Assembly (NCBI GenBank): GCA_945875635.1
Contig: CAMCLD010000003.1
Location: forward strand, 1-62,650
Direction of reading: 5' to 3'
Source of the DNA: an uncultured Prevotella sp.
GTDB lineage: Bacteria > Bacteroidota > Bacteroidia > Bacteroidales > Bacteroidaceae
DNA: 62,650 bases
The position numbers and the translations under genes were made by a program. Each line of letters starts with the position of its first letter. The first letter of the stretch is position 1. Under the pieces are notes generated by a model. The model was not told the DNA's origin. It searched no databases and worked only from the letters and a program-made list of their open reading frames with translations. Below, one piece after another: positions 44,064 to 52,091 of this stretch.

Positions 44064-44906
44064 CTACTCTATCTTAGTGATGTACGTGAAACATTTACTG
44101 AACATTTTCTTATATCCCATTGGCTCATTGCGGAATATGCCAAACAGAGCACTGCCGCTACCGCTCATCTGTGCATACACAGCTCCTAACCTGTATAGTT
44201 CGTCCTTGATAACAGCAAGTGAAGGATGAACTGCGAAAACTGTCGTTTCAAAATCATTACTAAGATTGTTTCTCCATGTCTCCACTGGCTCCATCACTAT
44301 ATCCTTGCAGCATCGCAATGGCTCCTTTGGAACAATATTAGAGAATGCCTCTGCCGTAGAAACGCAGACATCTGGTTTCACTATAAGCAAGTAATATCCT
44401 CCGAGCAAGTCATGTTCAGTCGGGAGTGGCGAGAGCACCTCTCCACGTCCTGTGGCATACGACTGTTCAGCAGTAATGAAGAAAGGGCAGTCAGAACCTA
44501 ACTTTGATGCATACATCTCCATCTCTGCTATACCCATGTTAAGTCGGAAACGTTCATCAAGAAGCCTTATCATATAGGCAGCATCTGATGACCCGCCTCC
44601 TAATCCTGCCTGCGAAGGAATGTGTTTCCATAAATGGACATGCACTCGTGGAAGCTCGTAATCACATGCAAGCATGTTGTATGCCTTGACTACAAGATTG
44701 TCATCATCACCACACTCCAGGACATTGCCTGTAGTCTTGAGGTCACAATCCACTTCAGAGGGAAAATTTTCATCCATTTTTTTCACCTCAATGGCATCAC
44801 TGAGAGGAACGGGATAGAAAACAGTCTGTATGTCATGGTAACCATCAGTACGTTTTGACACAACATTCAAACCGAGATTGATTTTGCAACATGGAAATAT
44901 TGTCAT
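44064..44906 (-). CDS. ispE: 4-diphosphocytidyl-2-C-methyl-D-erythritol kinase
   Basis: The GHMP-family kinase of the non-mevalonate isoprenoid pathway. KINLGLNVVSKRTDGYHDIQ at the start and the ATP-binding loop PSQAGLGGGSSDAAYM (about 92-107) are clear. The C-terminal YAQMSGSGSALFGIF is the third GHMP motif. 280 aa is typical. It precedes the NUDIX gene on the same transcript. Confidence 0.96.
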   Translation of the reverse strand: MTIFPCCKINLGLNVVSKRTDGYHDIQTVFYPVPLSDAIEVKKMDENFPSEVDCDLKTTGNVLECGDDDNLVVKAYNMLACDYELPRVHVHLWKHIPSQAGLGGGSSDAAYMIRLLDERFRLNMGIAEMEMYASKLGSDCPFFITAEQSYATGRGEVLSPLPTEHDLLGGYYLLIVKPDVCVSTAEAFSNIVPKEPLRCCKDIVMEPVETWRNNLSNDFETTVFAVHPSLAVIKDELYRLGAVYAQMSGSGSALFGIFRNEPMGYKKMFSKCFTYITKIE

Positions 44907-44923
44907 AACTTATAATGTATATT

Positions 44924-44980
44924 AAATTTCGCATTTCTCCGACATGTTGTCTGGCGACTAGTTGACGAGTTGACAAATAC
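44924..44980. repeat. Dispersed intergenic repeat, short copy
   Basis: AAATTTCGCATTTCTCCGAC ATGTTGTCTGG resembles the TTTCGCATGTCTTCGACAT part of the copies at 10387 and 34955, followed by ACTAGTTGACGAGTTGAC. Confidence 0.6.
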
Positions 44981-45092
44981 TAATACTATTATTAGGCAGC
45001 AGAAACATTAGCCAGTAAGCCTTTGAAAGGCTATTATATTGCAAAACTAAAAAAAAAAACGGTAACATGCACATTATTTCTAAAAAAAATAA

Positions 45093-45100
45093 TAATTTTG
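45093..45100 (+). promoter_or_regulatory. -7 element (TAATTTTG) of the riboswitch-btuB unit
   Basis: TAATTTTG just before the cobalamin aptamer. The transcript would begin near 45107. Confidence 0.65.
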
Positions 45101-45107
45101 CAGTCGC

Positions 45108-45290
45108 AACAGGTTCACCTCTATGGTGATTAAAAGGGAATCAGGTGAAAATCCTGGACAGTCCCGCTGCTGTAAGCCGCAATTATCCGGTGTGACACAG
45201 TAATTTGCAACAGAGTCACTGAGGCTATTTCCTTGGGAAGACAGTCAACACCGGCGGCATAGTCAGAAGACCTGCCTCTTGCACATAGCC
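45108..45290 (+). promoter_or_regulatory. Cobalamin (B12) riboswitch
   Basis: The aptamer core is easily seen: GGGAATCAGGTGAAAATCCT, GACAGTCCCGCTGCTGTAAG (B12 box region), GAGTCACTG, GGGAAGAC and AGTCAGAAGACCTGCC. It lies 36 bases before btuB. When adenosylcobalamin is bound such elements switch off the downstream gene. The expression platform may involve CCTGCCTC (45271-) pairing with GAGGAGG (45302-45308) before btuB; that pairing is a suggestion from complementarity. Confidence 0.93.
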
Positions 45291-45311
45291 AAACAGCTCC
45301 CGAGGAGGAGT

Positions 45312-45329
45312 ATGAGGAATCAATCATGA
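45312..45329 (+). CDS. Possible leader mini-ORF (MRNQS)
   Basis: Five codons starting at ATG 45312, preceded at 45303-45308 by AGGAGG, a rare Shine-Dalgarno-like site in this genome. Its TGA overlaps the btuB ATG as ATGA. It might couple ribosome entry to btuB under riboswitch control. The spacing between AGGAGG and ATG is only three bases, so it may equally be chance. Confidence 0.3.
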   Translation: MRNQS

Positions 45330-47332
45330 CATACAAGCAAGTAGTTAGTTTATCACGTTGTATAGTGCTGACATACCTATACCTGCATTGTCTTCAAGCT
45401 ATGGCTGAGGAAGATAGTGACACTGTATTGCATATCAACGAGGTTGTTGTAAATGGCAACAGCGTAAGACGCAGCATCACATCAACAGTGCCAATGCAAA
45501 TTACAGACAGGCAAATGATGGATAATCTCGACATGACACAGCTGTCTGATGCTGTGCGCACGCTCGCTGGCACAGAAGTAAAGGACTATGGAGGCATAGG
45601 TGGAATGAAGACCGTTTCTGTTAGAAACCTCGGAGCACACCACACCGCTGTCAGCTACGATGGTATAGTTATAAGCAATACGCAATCGGGACAAGTCGAT
45701 ATAGGGAGATTCTCTGTCAATGGCCTGGAGAGCGTGAGTCTTGCCATTAGTCAGGCTGACAACCTTATGCAGTCGGCAAGACATTATGCTTCAGGTGGAG
45801 TGATAGAAATGGCATCCACAAACATAAAGACAAGAGAGCCTGGGTGGTGGAAAGCTTCTGTAAGGAGTGGGTCTTTCGGTTTGGTTGCTCCTTCATTCAT
45901 ATACTCCACATGGAAAGACAATGACGCCATTGGTGTTAACGCATCATACACACATGCTGACGGAAACTATCCTTTCACAATAACAAATGGTGTGAACAAG
46001 GATAAGGAGAAAAGGAAGAACAGTAGGATTGACTCGTGGAGAGCAGAGGCTGACTATAGACATTACTTTGACAATGGTGCCGACGTAAGTGTGAAGTCAT
46101 ACTTCTACCGGAGCAGTGCAGGACTGCCTGGTGTTGTCATATTATACAACAACACTGGTCATGAGCATCTGTGGAATGAGGACTTCATACTACAGTCTGT
46201 CTATACCACAAGGCTTGACGCACCACTTTCGTTCAAGGTGAGAGGAAAGTTCACACACTCATGGAGCAGATATATCGATGAGGATGTAAAATATCATGAG
46301 GGCATGATAAAGGATATAGCAAGACAGGACGAGGGATATGCCAGCGGAACTATGGCATGGAAACCGGCAAGATGGATATCCATAGCCTTGTCTGAAGACA
46401 TGGTTTACAACAAACTGAGAAATAACATTGCATCACAACCAGAACCAGAGAGATATACCTCGCTTACAGCGTTCTCATGTCATCTGACGACAGACAGGCT
46501 GAAAATCATTGCCAACGCACTGTACTCTCTCTACGAGGAGCATTCCAACGGCAACAGAAACGCATCATCGAGAAACAGGCTCTCACCCTCCATTTCTATT
46601 TCATGGAGGCTATTGTCTGAAGAAAGCTTTTTTATACGCGCTATGGCTAAGGGTACATTCAGAATGCCAACATTCACAGACCTATATTATCAGCATATAG
46701 GCAACAACAATCTATTGCCTGAAAGAGCGTCAGAGTATGGTGTTGGTTTTTCATGGCAGCATGAATTCGGGAAGAAGGTGAGTGTAAGTATCACGGCAGA
46801 TGGTTACTATAACAGAGTGGAAGACAAGATAGTTGCTTTCCCAACTACATACCTATGGAAGATGGTAAATCTGGGAAAGGTGGCAATACACGGACTTTCT
46901 TTGTCGACCTTCACCAACATCGCAATAGCTCACGACATGAATCTTTCTCTCTCGGCAAACTACAACATGCAGGATGCACGTGACAGAACAGACCGGGAGA
47001 ATGCGTCATATGGTGACCAAATAGCATACACCCCACGTCACAGCGGCAATGCAAATGCTGTATTAAACACCAAATGGCTCGACATAGGCTATTCTCTCAA
47101 CGCATGCGGAGAAAGATGGAGCATGGGCACAAACAAAAGTGACTACAGACTTTCTGCATACTGGGAACACAGCATGACCATTGGCAGAACCTTCAGGCTT
47201 AGTGCTATGGATGTCAGCATACAAGCCGCAGTGCACAACATAACAGACAGACAATACGAGATAATCCAGTATTATCCCATGCCAGGACGAAACTTCACGA
47301 TGACAATTAGTCTAACAAATAAAAACAGGTAA
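45326..47332 (+). CDS. btuB: TonB-dependent outer membrane cobalamin receptor
   Basis: A 668-residue TonB-dependent transporter. A signal region (to about 27, LHCLQAMA) precedes the plug domain (about 40-160: INEVVVNGNS, LAGTEVKDYGGIGGMKTVSV, SYDGIVISNTQSGQVDIGRF). The remaining 500 residues form the barrel, ending DRQYEIIQYYPMPGRNFTMT ISL. The cobalamin riboswitch directly upstream and the BtuG-like gene two bases downstream identify the substrate as vitamin B12 or a related corrinoid. The plug lacks the N-terminal carboxypeptidase-like domain of SusC receptors. Confidence 0.93.
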   Translation: MTYKQVVSLSRCIVLTYLYLHCLQAMAEEDSDTVLHINEVVVNGNSVRRSITSTVPMQITDRQMMDNLDMTQLSDAVRTLAGTEVKDYGGIGGMKTVSVRNLGAHHTAVSYDGIVISNTQSGQVDIGRFSVNGLESVSLAISQADNLMQSARHYASGGVIEMASTNIKTREPGWWKASVRSGSFGLVAPSFIYSTWKDNDAIGVNASYTHADGNYPFTITNGVNKDKEKRKNSRIDSWRAEADYRHYFDNGADVSVKSYFYRSSAGLPGVVILYNNTGHEHLWNEDFILQSVYTTRLDAPLSFKVRGKFTHSWSRYIDEDVKYHEGMIKDIARQDEGYASGTMAWKPARWISIALSEDMVYNKLRNNIASQPEPERYTSLTAFSCHLTTDRLKIIANALYSLYEEHSNGNRNASSRNRLSPSISISWRLLSEESFFIRAMAKGTFRMPTFTDLYYQHIGNNNLLPERASEYGVGFSWQHEFGKKVSVSITADGYYNRVEDKIVAFPTTYLWKMVNLGKVAIHGLSLSTFTNIAIAHDMNLSLSANYNMQDARDRTDRENASYGDQIAYTPRHSGNANAVLNTKWLDIGYSLNACGERWSMGTNKSDYRLSAYWEHSMTIGRTFRLSAMDVSIQAAVHNITDRQYEIIQYYPMPGRNFTMTISLTNKNR

Positions 47333-47334
47333 CA

Positions 47335-48435
47335 ATGAAATTAAGAAATCTCTTTTATTCTGCGCTATGCGCACTTGCCGTGACAGCGGCATTCACATCT
47401 TGTAGTGACGATGATGATGACAACGACTCATGGAGAGAAGGTTCTAAGGTAGAACTTCCACAGTATAGGGCGTTCATACTGTCGGAAGGCACAATGAACA
47501 GAAACGACTCTCACATGTCTTTCTTCGACCCCACATCTTCTTCTCCAGTTACAATGGATATCTATGAGACCCAGAATGGAAGAAAATTAGGAGATACTGC
47601 AAACGACATGATTGAGGAAGATGGTTATATTTACGTTGTAGTCAATGTGTCTAAACTCCTGTTGAAACTCACGGGAGCTGGAGTGGAAGTTGCAAGGTTC
47701 TCTTTCACAGAGGAACTGGGTGAACCTAGGAACGTGGCAGCCGAGAATGGAAAGTTATACGTGACATGCTACGGAGGATATATTGCAAGGTTTGACTGTG
47801 AGACACTCGCCTACGAAGGCAAAGTGAAGGTTGACAGTAATCCTGAACAGATAATAGTGCATGATGGAACCTTATACACAGTGTGCTCAGGTCTTGGAAC
47901 AGGAAATACCATTTCTGTTGTTGATACAAAGAACTTCAGTGTGTCTAAAAGCTATCAAACTCTTGACAACCCATACGCCATACAGGAGGATAACGGAAAT
48001 ATTTACGTGGCAGCATATGGTTTCTATGACCCCATGACATGGACAAGCACTCCATCCGTGGGCGTGATAAACCCTACGACCAAGAAGACTACACAGATAG
48101 AAGGTATGGCACCTACAAGGATTCTTGCTGTTGACGACAAACTTTATATGTGTACATCTGTAACACCTGACTGGATAAGCTACACCACTACTTTCAGCAT
48201 CTACGATGCAAAGACTGGCAAAGTAAGTTCATGGAACCTGAAGGACATTCCTTCAGAACTGACATCTGGCAACGTTTACATGATGGCATACAACAAATAC
48301 GACAGGAGTTTCTATATCGCCACTACTGATTATTACAGCGATTCAAAGGTCTTCCATTTCTCATCAGACGGCAGCTATCTTGGCACATTCACTACAGGTG
48401 GAATAAATTCAAACCACATGTTGTTCATAAAATAA
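47335..48435 (+). CDS. btuG: BtuG-like surface lipoprotein, beta-propeller cobalamin binder
   Basis: A 366-residue lipoprotein: signal peptide to FTSCSDDDDDNDSW, with the lipidated Cys followed by Ser and five Asp. That acidic stretch fits the Bacteroidetes lipoprotein export signal for display on the cell surface. The rest is a YncE/DUF5074-type beta-propeller with repeats such as PRNVAAENGKLYVTCYGGYI, PEQIIVHDGTLYTVCSG and PYAIQEDNGNIYVAAYGF. In Bacteroides, BtuG of this build binds B12 with extreme affinity and passes it to BtuB. The two-base gap to btuB supports the same role here. Confidence 0.88.
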   Translation: MKLRNLFYSALCALAVTAAFTSCSDDDDDNDSWREGSKVELPQYRAFILSEGTMNRNDSHMSFFDPTSSSPVTMDIYETQNGRKLGDTANDMIEEDGYIYVVVNVSKLLLKLTGAGVEVARFSFTEELGEPRNVAAENGKLYVTCYGGYIARFDCETLAYEGKVKVDSNPEQIIVHDGTLYTVCSGLGTGNTISVVDTKNFSVSKSYQTLDNPYAIQEDNGNIYVAAYGFYDPMTWTSTPSVGVINPTTKKTTQIEGMAPTRILAVDDKLYMCTSVTPDWISYTTTFSIYDAKTGKVSSWNLKDIPSELTSGNVYMMAYNKYDRSFYIATTDYYSDSKVFHFSSDGSYLGTFTTGGINSNHMLFIK

Positions 48436-48454
48436 GCCATAATACATGGAAAAC

Positions 48455-48490
48455 GCCACGGTGCAGGATAAAGCATCGTGGCATTTTTTA
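48455..48490 (+). terminator. Rho-independent terminator of the btuBG unit
   Basis: GCCACGGTGC (48455-48464) pairs with GCATCGTGGC (48473-48482) with one G-T pair; ATTTTTTA follows. Confidence 0.85.
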
Positions 48491-48570
48491 CATTATAACA
48501 TTCAAAAAGAAATTTTTCCACTCAAATACCGACACAACTCAAGATGAAGTTACTTTCTCACATGCAAGGA

Positions 48571-49980
48571 CTAAGAAACAATTTCCTTAATAATCATTTG
48601 AGCAAGGTCTTCCGCCTCCTGCATGGTATGCGCCTCACTATAGACACGTATTATTGGTTCTGTGTTTGATGGTCTGAGATGAACCCACTTGTCTTTGAAT
48701 TCAATCTTCACTCCATCAATGTCGTTTACAACTGGTGCGTCACCATTCTCTCCTGAAACACTATATTTCTCCTTCATTCTTTCAAGAATAGCAGGCACGT
48801 TTGTATCTGCGGTAAGGTCTATACGGTTCTTTGCTATAAAATATGGAGGATATGTAGCTCTTAGTTCACTTACCTTACATCCTTTGTGGGCAAGGTGACT
48901 GAGGAAAAGAGAAATACCCACGAGGGCATCTCTGCCATAATGGCTTTCAGGATAAATTACTCCACCGTTACCCTCACCACCTATTACAGCACCTACCTGT
49001 TTCATCATAGTGGTGACATTGACCTCTCCCACAGCGGATGCAGAATAGTGTCCACCATGACTCTCTGTTACATCTCGCAAGGCTCTTGTTGAACTGAGGT
49101 TACTCACAGTATTACCAGGCGTGTGTGACAGCACATAGTCAGCCACACTCACAAGAGTATATTCCTCTCCGAACATACTTCCATCTTCACAAATGAATGC
49201 AAGTCTGTCAACATCCGGATCAACTACAATACCAAGGTCATAAGTACCCGTTGCCATTTCCTGCATAATGCCAGAAAGATTCTTCTCAAGAGGCTCTGGG
49301 TTGTGAGCAAAGTCACCATTAGCCTCTCCGTTGAGAATAGTATATTCTACACCGAGCCTGTCAAGAAGCTTTGGCAGAATAATACCACCTACTGAATTTA
49401 TAGCATCAACACACACCTTAAAATGCTTTTTTGCCACAGACTCCCTGTCAACGAGGGAAAGTGAGATAACATTATCAATATGTCTGTCATCAAAAGAATT
49501 GTCCTCTGAATATTTGCCGAGACTGTCAACGTATGCAAAAGAGAATTCCTCTGTATCTGCAATAGAGAGAACCGTGTTTCCATCAGCTTTTGTCAGAAAC
49601 TCACCCTCACTGTTGAGTAATTTCAATGCATTCCACTGGCGTGGATTATGTGAAGCAGTGATGATTATTCCTCCGTCTGCTTCAGACATCCGTACTGCCA
49701 GCTCAGTTGTTGGTGTAGTTGCAAGTCCTATGTTCACGACATCGCACCCCATACCCAGAAGGGTACCGCAGACAACGTTGCAGACCATGTCTCCAGAGAT
49801 TCTTGCATCCCTTCCTACAACGATCTTTGTTTTTAAACCATTACCAGTGTTTGAACGGGCATTCTTGATGAATGTTGCATATGCCGCTGTGAATTTAACT
49901 ATATCAAGCGGATTGAGGGTATCACCTGTTCCTCCTCCAATAGTTCCCCTTATACCCGAAATGGATTTAATTAGAGTCAT
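48571..49980 (-). CDS. glmM: Phosphoglucosamine mutase
   Basis: Converts glucosamine 6-phosphate to glucosamine 1-phosphate for UDP-GlcNAc, the precursor of peptidoglycan and lipid A. It is an alpha-D-phosphohexomutase of 469 aa. The phosphoserine is Ser110 in IIITASHNPRQWNALKL. The metal loop is GIVVDPDVDRLAFI, the sugar loop GGEGNGGVIYP, and the C-terminal phosphate site RPSNTEPIIRVYSEA. SISGIRGTIGG at the start is the GlmM form. Other phosphohexomutases share these motifs, so the exact sugar is inferred. It follows the DUF4827 gene by 35 bases. Confidence 0.88.
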   Translation of the reverse strand: MTLIKSISGIRGTIGGGTGDTLNPLDIVKFTAAYATFIKNARSNTGNGLKTKIVVGRDARISGDMVCNVVCGTLLGMGCDVVNIGLATTPTTELAVRMSEADGGIIITASHNPRQWNALKLLNSEGEFLTKADGNTVLSIADTEEFSFAYVDSLGKYSEDNSFDDRHIDNVISLSLVDRESVAKKHFKVCVDAINSVGGIILPKLLDRLGVEYTILNGEANGDFAHNPEPLEKNLSGIMQEMATGTYDLGIVVDPDVDRLAFICEDGSMFGEEYTLVSVADYVLSHTPGNTVSNLSSTRALRDVTESHGGHYSASAVGEVNVTTMMKQVGAVIGGEGNGGVIYPESHYGRDALVGISLFLSHLAHKGCKVSELRATYPPYFIAKNRIDLTADTNVPAILERMKEKYSVSGENGDAPVVNDIDGVKIEFKDKWVHLRPSNTEPIIRVYSEAHTMQEAEDLAQMIIKEIVS

Positions 49981-50015
49981 GATGATTTATTTTAATTATT
50001 TTTATTGTGGTTATC

Positions 50016-50678
50016 TCACCTACCTCTTTCATAGGTTATGTTGTACAAACATGGATATACATTGGCAGAAGCGTAGTATTGACCTTGTGTATGAGGTACG
50101 ATAAGGTTAACCTTTGCTATCTGGTCTCCCGGTTCAGAGGGTCTCCCTATGTTTATATATGTCAAAGGTACAAGCCATCCGTTTGGAACAGCTGTTGTTC
50201 CATACGATTTTCCATATGCTGTGTACATAAGGCTTGACGAGGTGTCAAACCATGCCGTGAACGTTCCACTTGTATTGTTCACAGTCATTTTATCGACAAT
50301 AGCTGACCAATATAAATTATTGTTGCTAAGTTGGAGGGAGTCTGTCAGGAGGTTTGTCTCGTCAAACCTGCAAAGAATCGTAGAAGTTTCTCCGTTCTTG
50401 AGTTTCTTGCCACATCCCTTTCTGACAATCTGCATATATACACCTGTGTTCTCAAAAAGAACGTACTCATTTTTCGACACATCAGTTACACTGTCCTTGG
50501 CATGGAACTCCTGTTCGGATATAACCTTTATACCGTTCTTTACTATGTAAGCATTAATAGCCTCACGTTCTCTGTCCTTTTGGTCAGCATATGTCTCATC
50601 GTCATCACATGACGTGAGAGAACCGACGCTCACAAATGCGACCAACATGGACAACAGGAATAAGATGGATTTTCTCAT
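50016..50678 (-). CDS. DUF4827-type lipoprotein
   Basis: A 220-residue lipoprotein: signal peptide (LLSMLVAFVSVGSLTSC) with Cys24 followed by DDDETY, which fits a surface export signal. The body (KNGIKVISEQEFHAKDSV, then NEYVLFENTGVYMQIVRKG, and C-terminal GWLVPLTYINIGRPSE) resembles the Bacteroidetes family DUF4827, which has an FKBP-like look but unproven activity. A minus-strand TAACTTTG at 50752-50759 gives a leader of about 70 bases with a hairpin GAGCGG/CCGCTC. It may share a transcript with glmM. Confidence 0.75.
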   Translation of the reverse strand: MRKSILFLLSMLVAFVSVGSLTSCDDDETYADQKDREREAINAYIVKNGIKVISEQEFHAKDSVTDVSKNEYVLFENTGVYMQIVRKGCGKKLKNGETSTILCRFDETNLLTDSLQLSNNNLYWSAIVDKMTVNNTSGTFTAWFDTSSSLMYTAYGKSYGTTAVPNGWLVPLTYINIGRPSEPGDQIAKVNLIVPHTQGQYYASANVYPCLYNITYERGR

Positions 50679-50751
50679 TATATAATATATATGTAATTTA
50701 CTTCCAGAGCGGCAAACTCACAAAAAACAATACCGCTCCGTATTTCGGATG

Positions 50752-50759
50752 CAAAGTTA
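50752..50759 (-). promoter_or_regulatory. -7 element (TAACTTTG) of the DUF4827-glmM unit
   Basis: Minus-strand TAACTTTG about 73 bases before the ATG at 50678. Confidence 0.6.
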
Positions 50760-50807
50760 GTGAAAGTCGAAGACAATACAAAATAAAAACTCGATTTTTA
50801 TTCTACA

Positions 50808-50888
50808 TAAAATCCGCAACTAATATTGATGCTGACTAATTTTGCAGTTCGCTTCTCCATCAGACGATAGTCTTGCCACTACAGACGT
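50808..50888 (+). repeat. 81-bp dispersed repeat, copy B
   Basis: 79 of 81 bases identical to the reverse complement of 3504-3584. It contains TAATTTTG near 50836. In the 475-base gap between the DUF4827 gene and fabI no gene is supported; the 110 bases after this copy are GC-richer than their surroundings and may be part of the same foreign element. Confidence 0.9.
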
Positions 50889-51112
50889 GATTATGCATGG
50901 GGCATGCCCTGCTTCCCCTTACCCCGTCAAGCATTTCAGGAGCTTTATGCTGTCGTTTACCCGCGAATTCGGTTTCTTAGCCGTCAGTGGTCACTATTTG
51001 CAATAAGGACATAATCTTATTGTCTTCACATATAAAGAAAAGTAGCGCAAAGGATTACGTAACCAAAAGTGTTAAGATACGTTTAATCATTGCACACTTT
51101 GCAAAATAATGT

Positions 51113-51120
51113 GTAATTTT
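51113..51120 (+). promoter_or_regulatory. -7 element (TAATTTTG) of fabI
   Basis: Lies 34 bases before the ATG at 51155. Confidence 0.6.
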
Positions 51121-51154
51121 GCAGCCGTTATAAATTAGATTCAATATTTAGGAT

Positions 51155-52012
51155 ATGACTCACAATTTGTTAAAGGGTAAGCGCGGTATTATTTTCGGTG
51201 CGCTTAACGAGGATTCCATAGCATGGAAAGTAGCGGTAAAAGCAGTTGAAGAAGGTGCCTCTATCACACTGACAAACACAGCAATGGCACTTAGGATGGG
51301 AAATCTTGTAGAACTCGGCAAAAGGCTCAACGCACCAGTAATTGCTGCTGATGCTACAAGCGTTGAGGACCTTGATAATGTGTTTTCTGAATCAGTGGAG
51401 AAACTTGGCGGAAAGATAGATTTCGTGCTCCATTCAATAGGAATGAGTCCCAATGTAAGGAAACATCGTACTTATGACGATCTTGATTACAACTATTTGC
51501 AAAAGACCCTGGACATTTCTGCTATTTCATTCCACAAGATGCTTCAGGTAGCAAAGAAGCAGGATGCCATAGCAGAATATGGTTCTGTAGTAGCCCTCAC
51601 TTATGTGGCATCACAGAGAACATTCTTTGGATACAACGACATGGCTGATGCGAAAAGTATGCTGGAAAGCATTGCAAGAAGTTTTGGGTACATATACGGA
51701 CGTGAGAAGAATGTGAGAATAAACACCATATCACAGTCACCTACCCCAACAACAGCCGGCAAAGGCATTAAGGACATGGAGAACCTGATGGATTTTTCCA
51801 ACAAGATGTCGCCTCTTGGAAATGCCAACGCAGAGGAATGTGCCAACTATTGCGTGATGATGTTCAGTGACTTTACACGCAAGGTAACAATGCAGAATCT
51901 ATTCCATGATGGAGGTTTCTCATCTATGGGCATGAGTCTTAGGGCAATGAACCAGTATGCCAAAGACCTTGCTCCTTATGAGGATGAGAACGGAAATATT
52001 ATATATGGTTAA
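51155..52012 (+). CDS. fabI: Enoyl-[acyl-carrier-protein] reductase (NADH)
   Basis: The last step of the fatty-acid elongation cycle, reducing enoyl-ACP. It is a short-chain dehydrogenase of 285 aa. The nucleotide-binding start is KRGIIFGALNEDSIAW, LHSIGMSP follows, and the FabI Tyr-x6-Lys motif is YNDMADAKSML. INTISQSPTPTTAGKGI and VTMQNLFHDGGFSSMGMS are typical. It is the target class of triclosan-type inhibitors. The porE-like gene follows 79 bases later on the same strand. Confidence 0.96.
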   Translation: MTHNLLKGKRGIIFGALNEDSIAWKVAVKAVEEGASITLTNTAMALRMGNLVELGKRLNAPVIAADATSVEDLDNVFSESVEKLGGKIDFVLHSIGMSPNVRKHRTYDDLDYNYLQKTLDISAISFHKMLQVAKKQDAIAEYGSVVALTYVASQRTFFGYNDMADAKSMLESIARSFGYIYGREKNVRINTISQSPTPTTAGKGIKDMENLMDFSNKMSPLGNANAEECANYCVMMFSDFTRKVTMQNLFHDGGFSSMGMSLRAMNQYAKDLAPYEDENGNIIYG

Positions 52013-52091
52013 ATTATTTTCTTCAAGACAGACAATATTATATAAAGGAAAACGTTATTTCAATGCAACAAACCTTTATATCTCCAAATTT

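Noticed and set aside
50898..51010. Short open stretch (FQELYAVVYPRIRFL) after the 81-bp repeat, faintly like a sigma-factor start
   Set aside because: It has only about 38 codons, no conserved continuation and stops soon; too weak to call a gene fragment.
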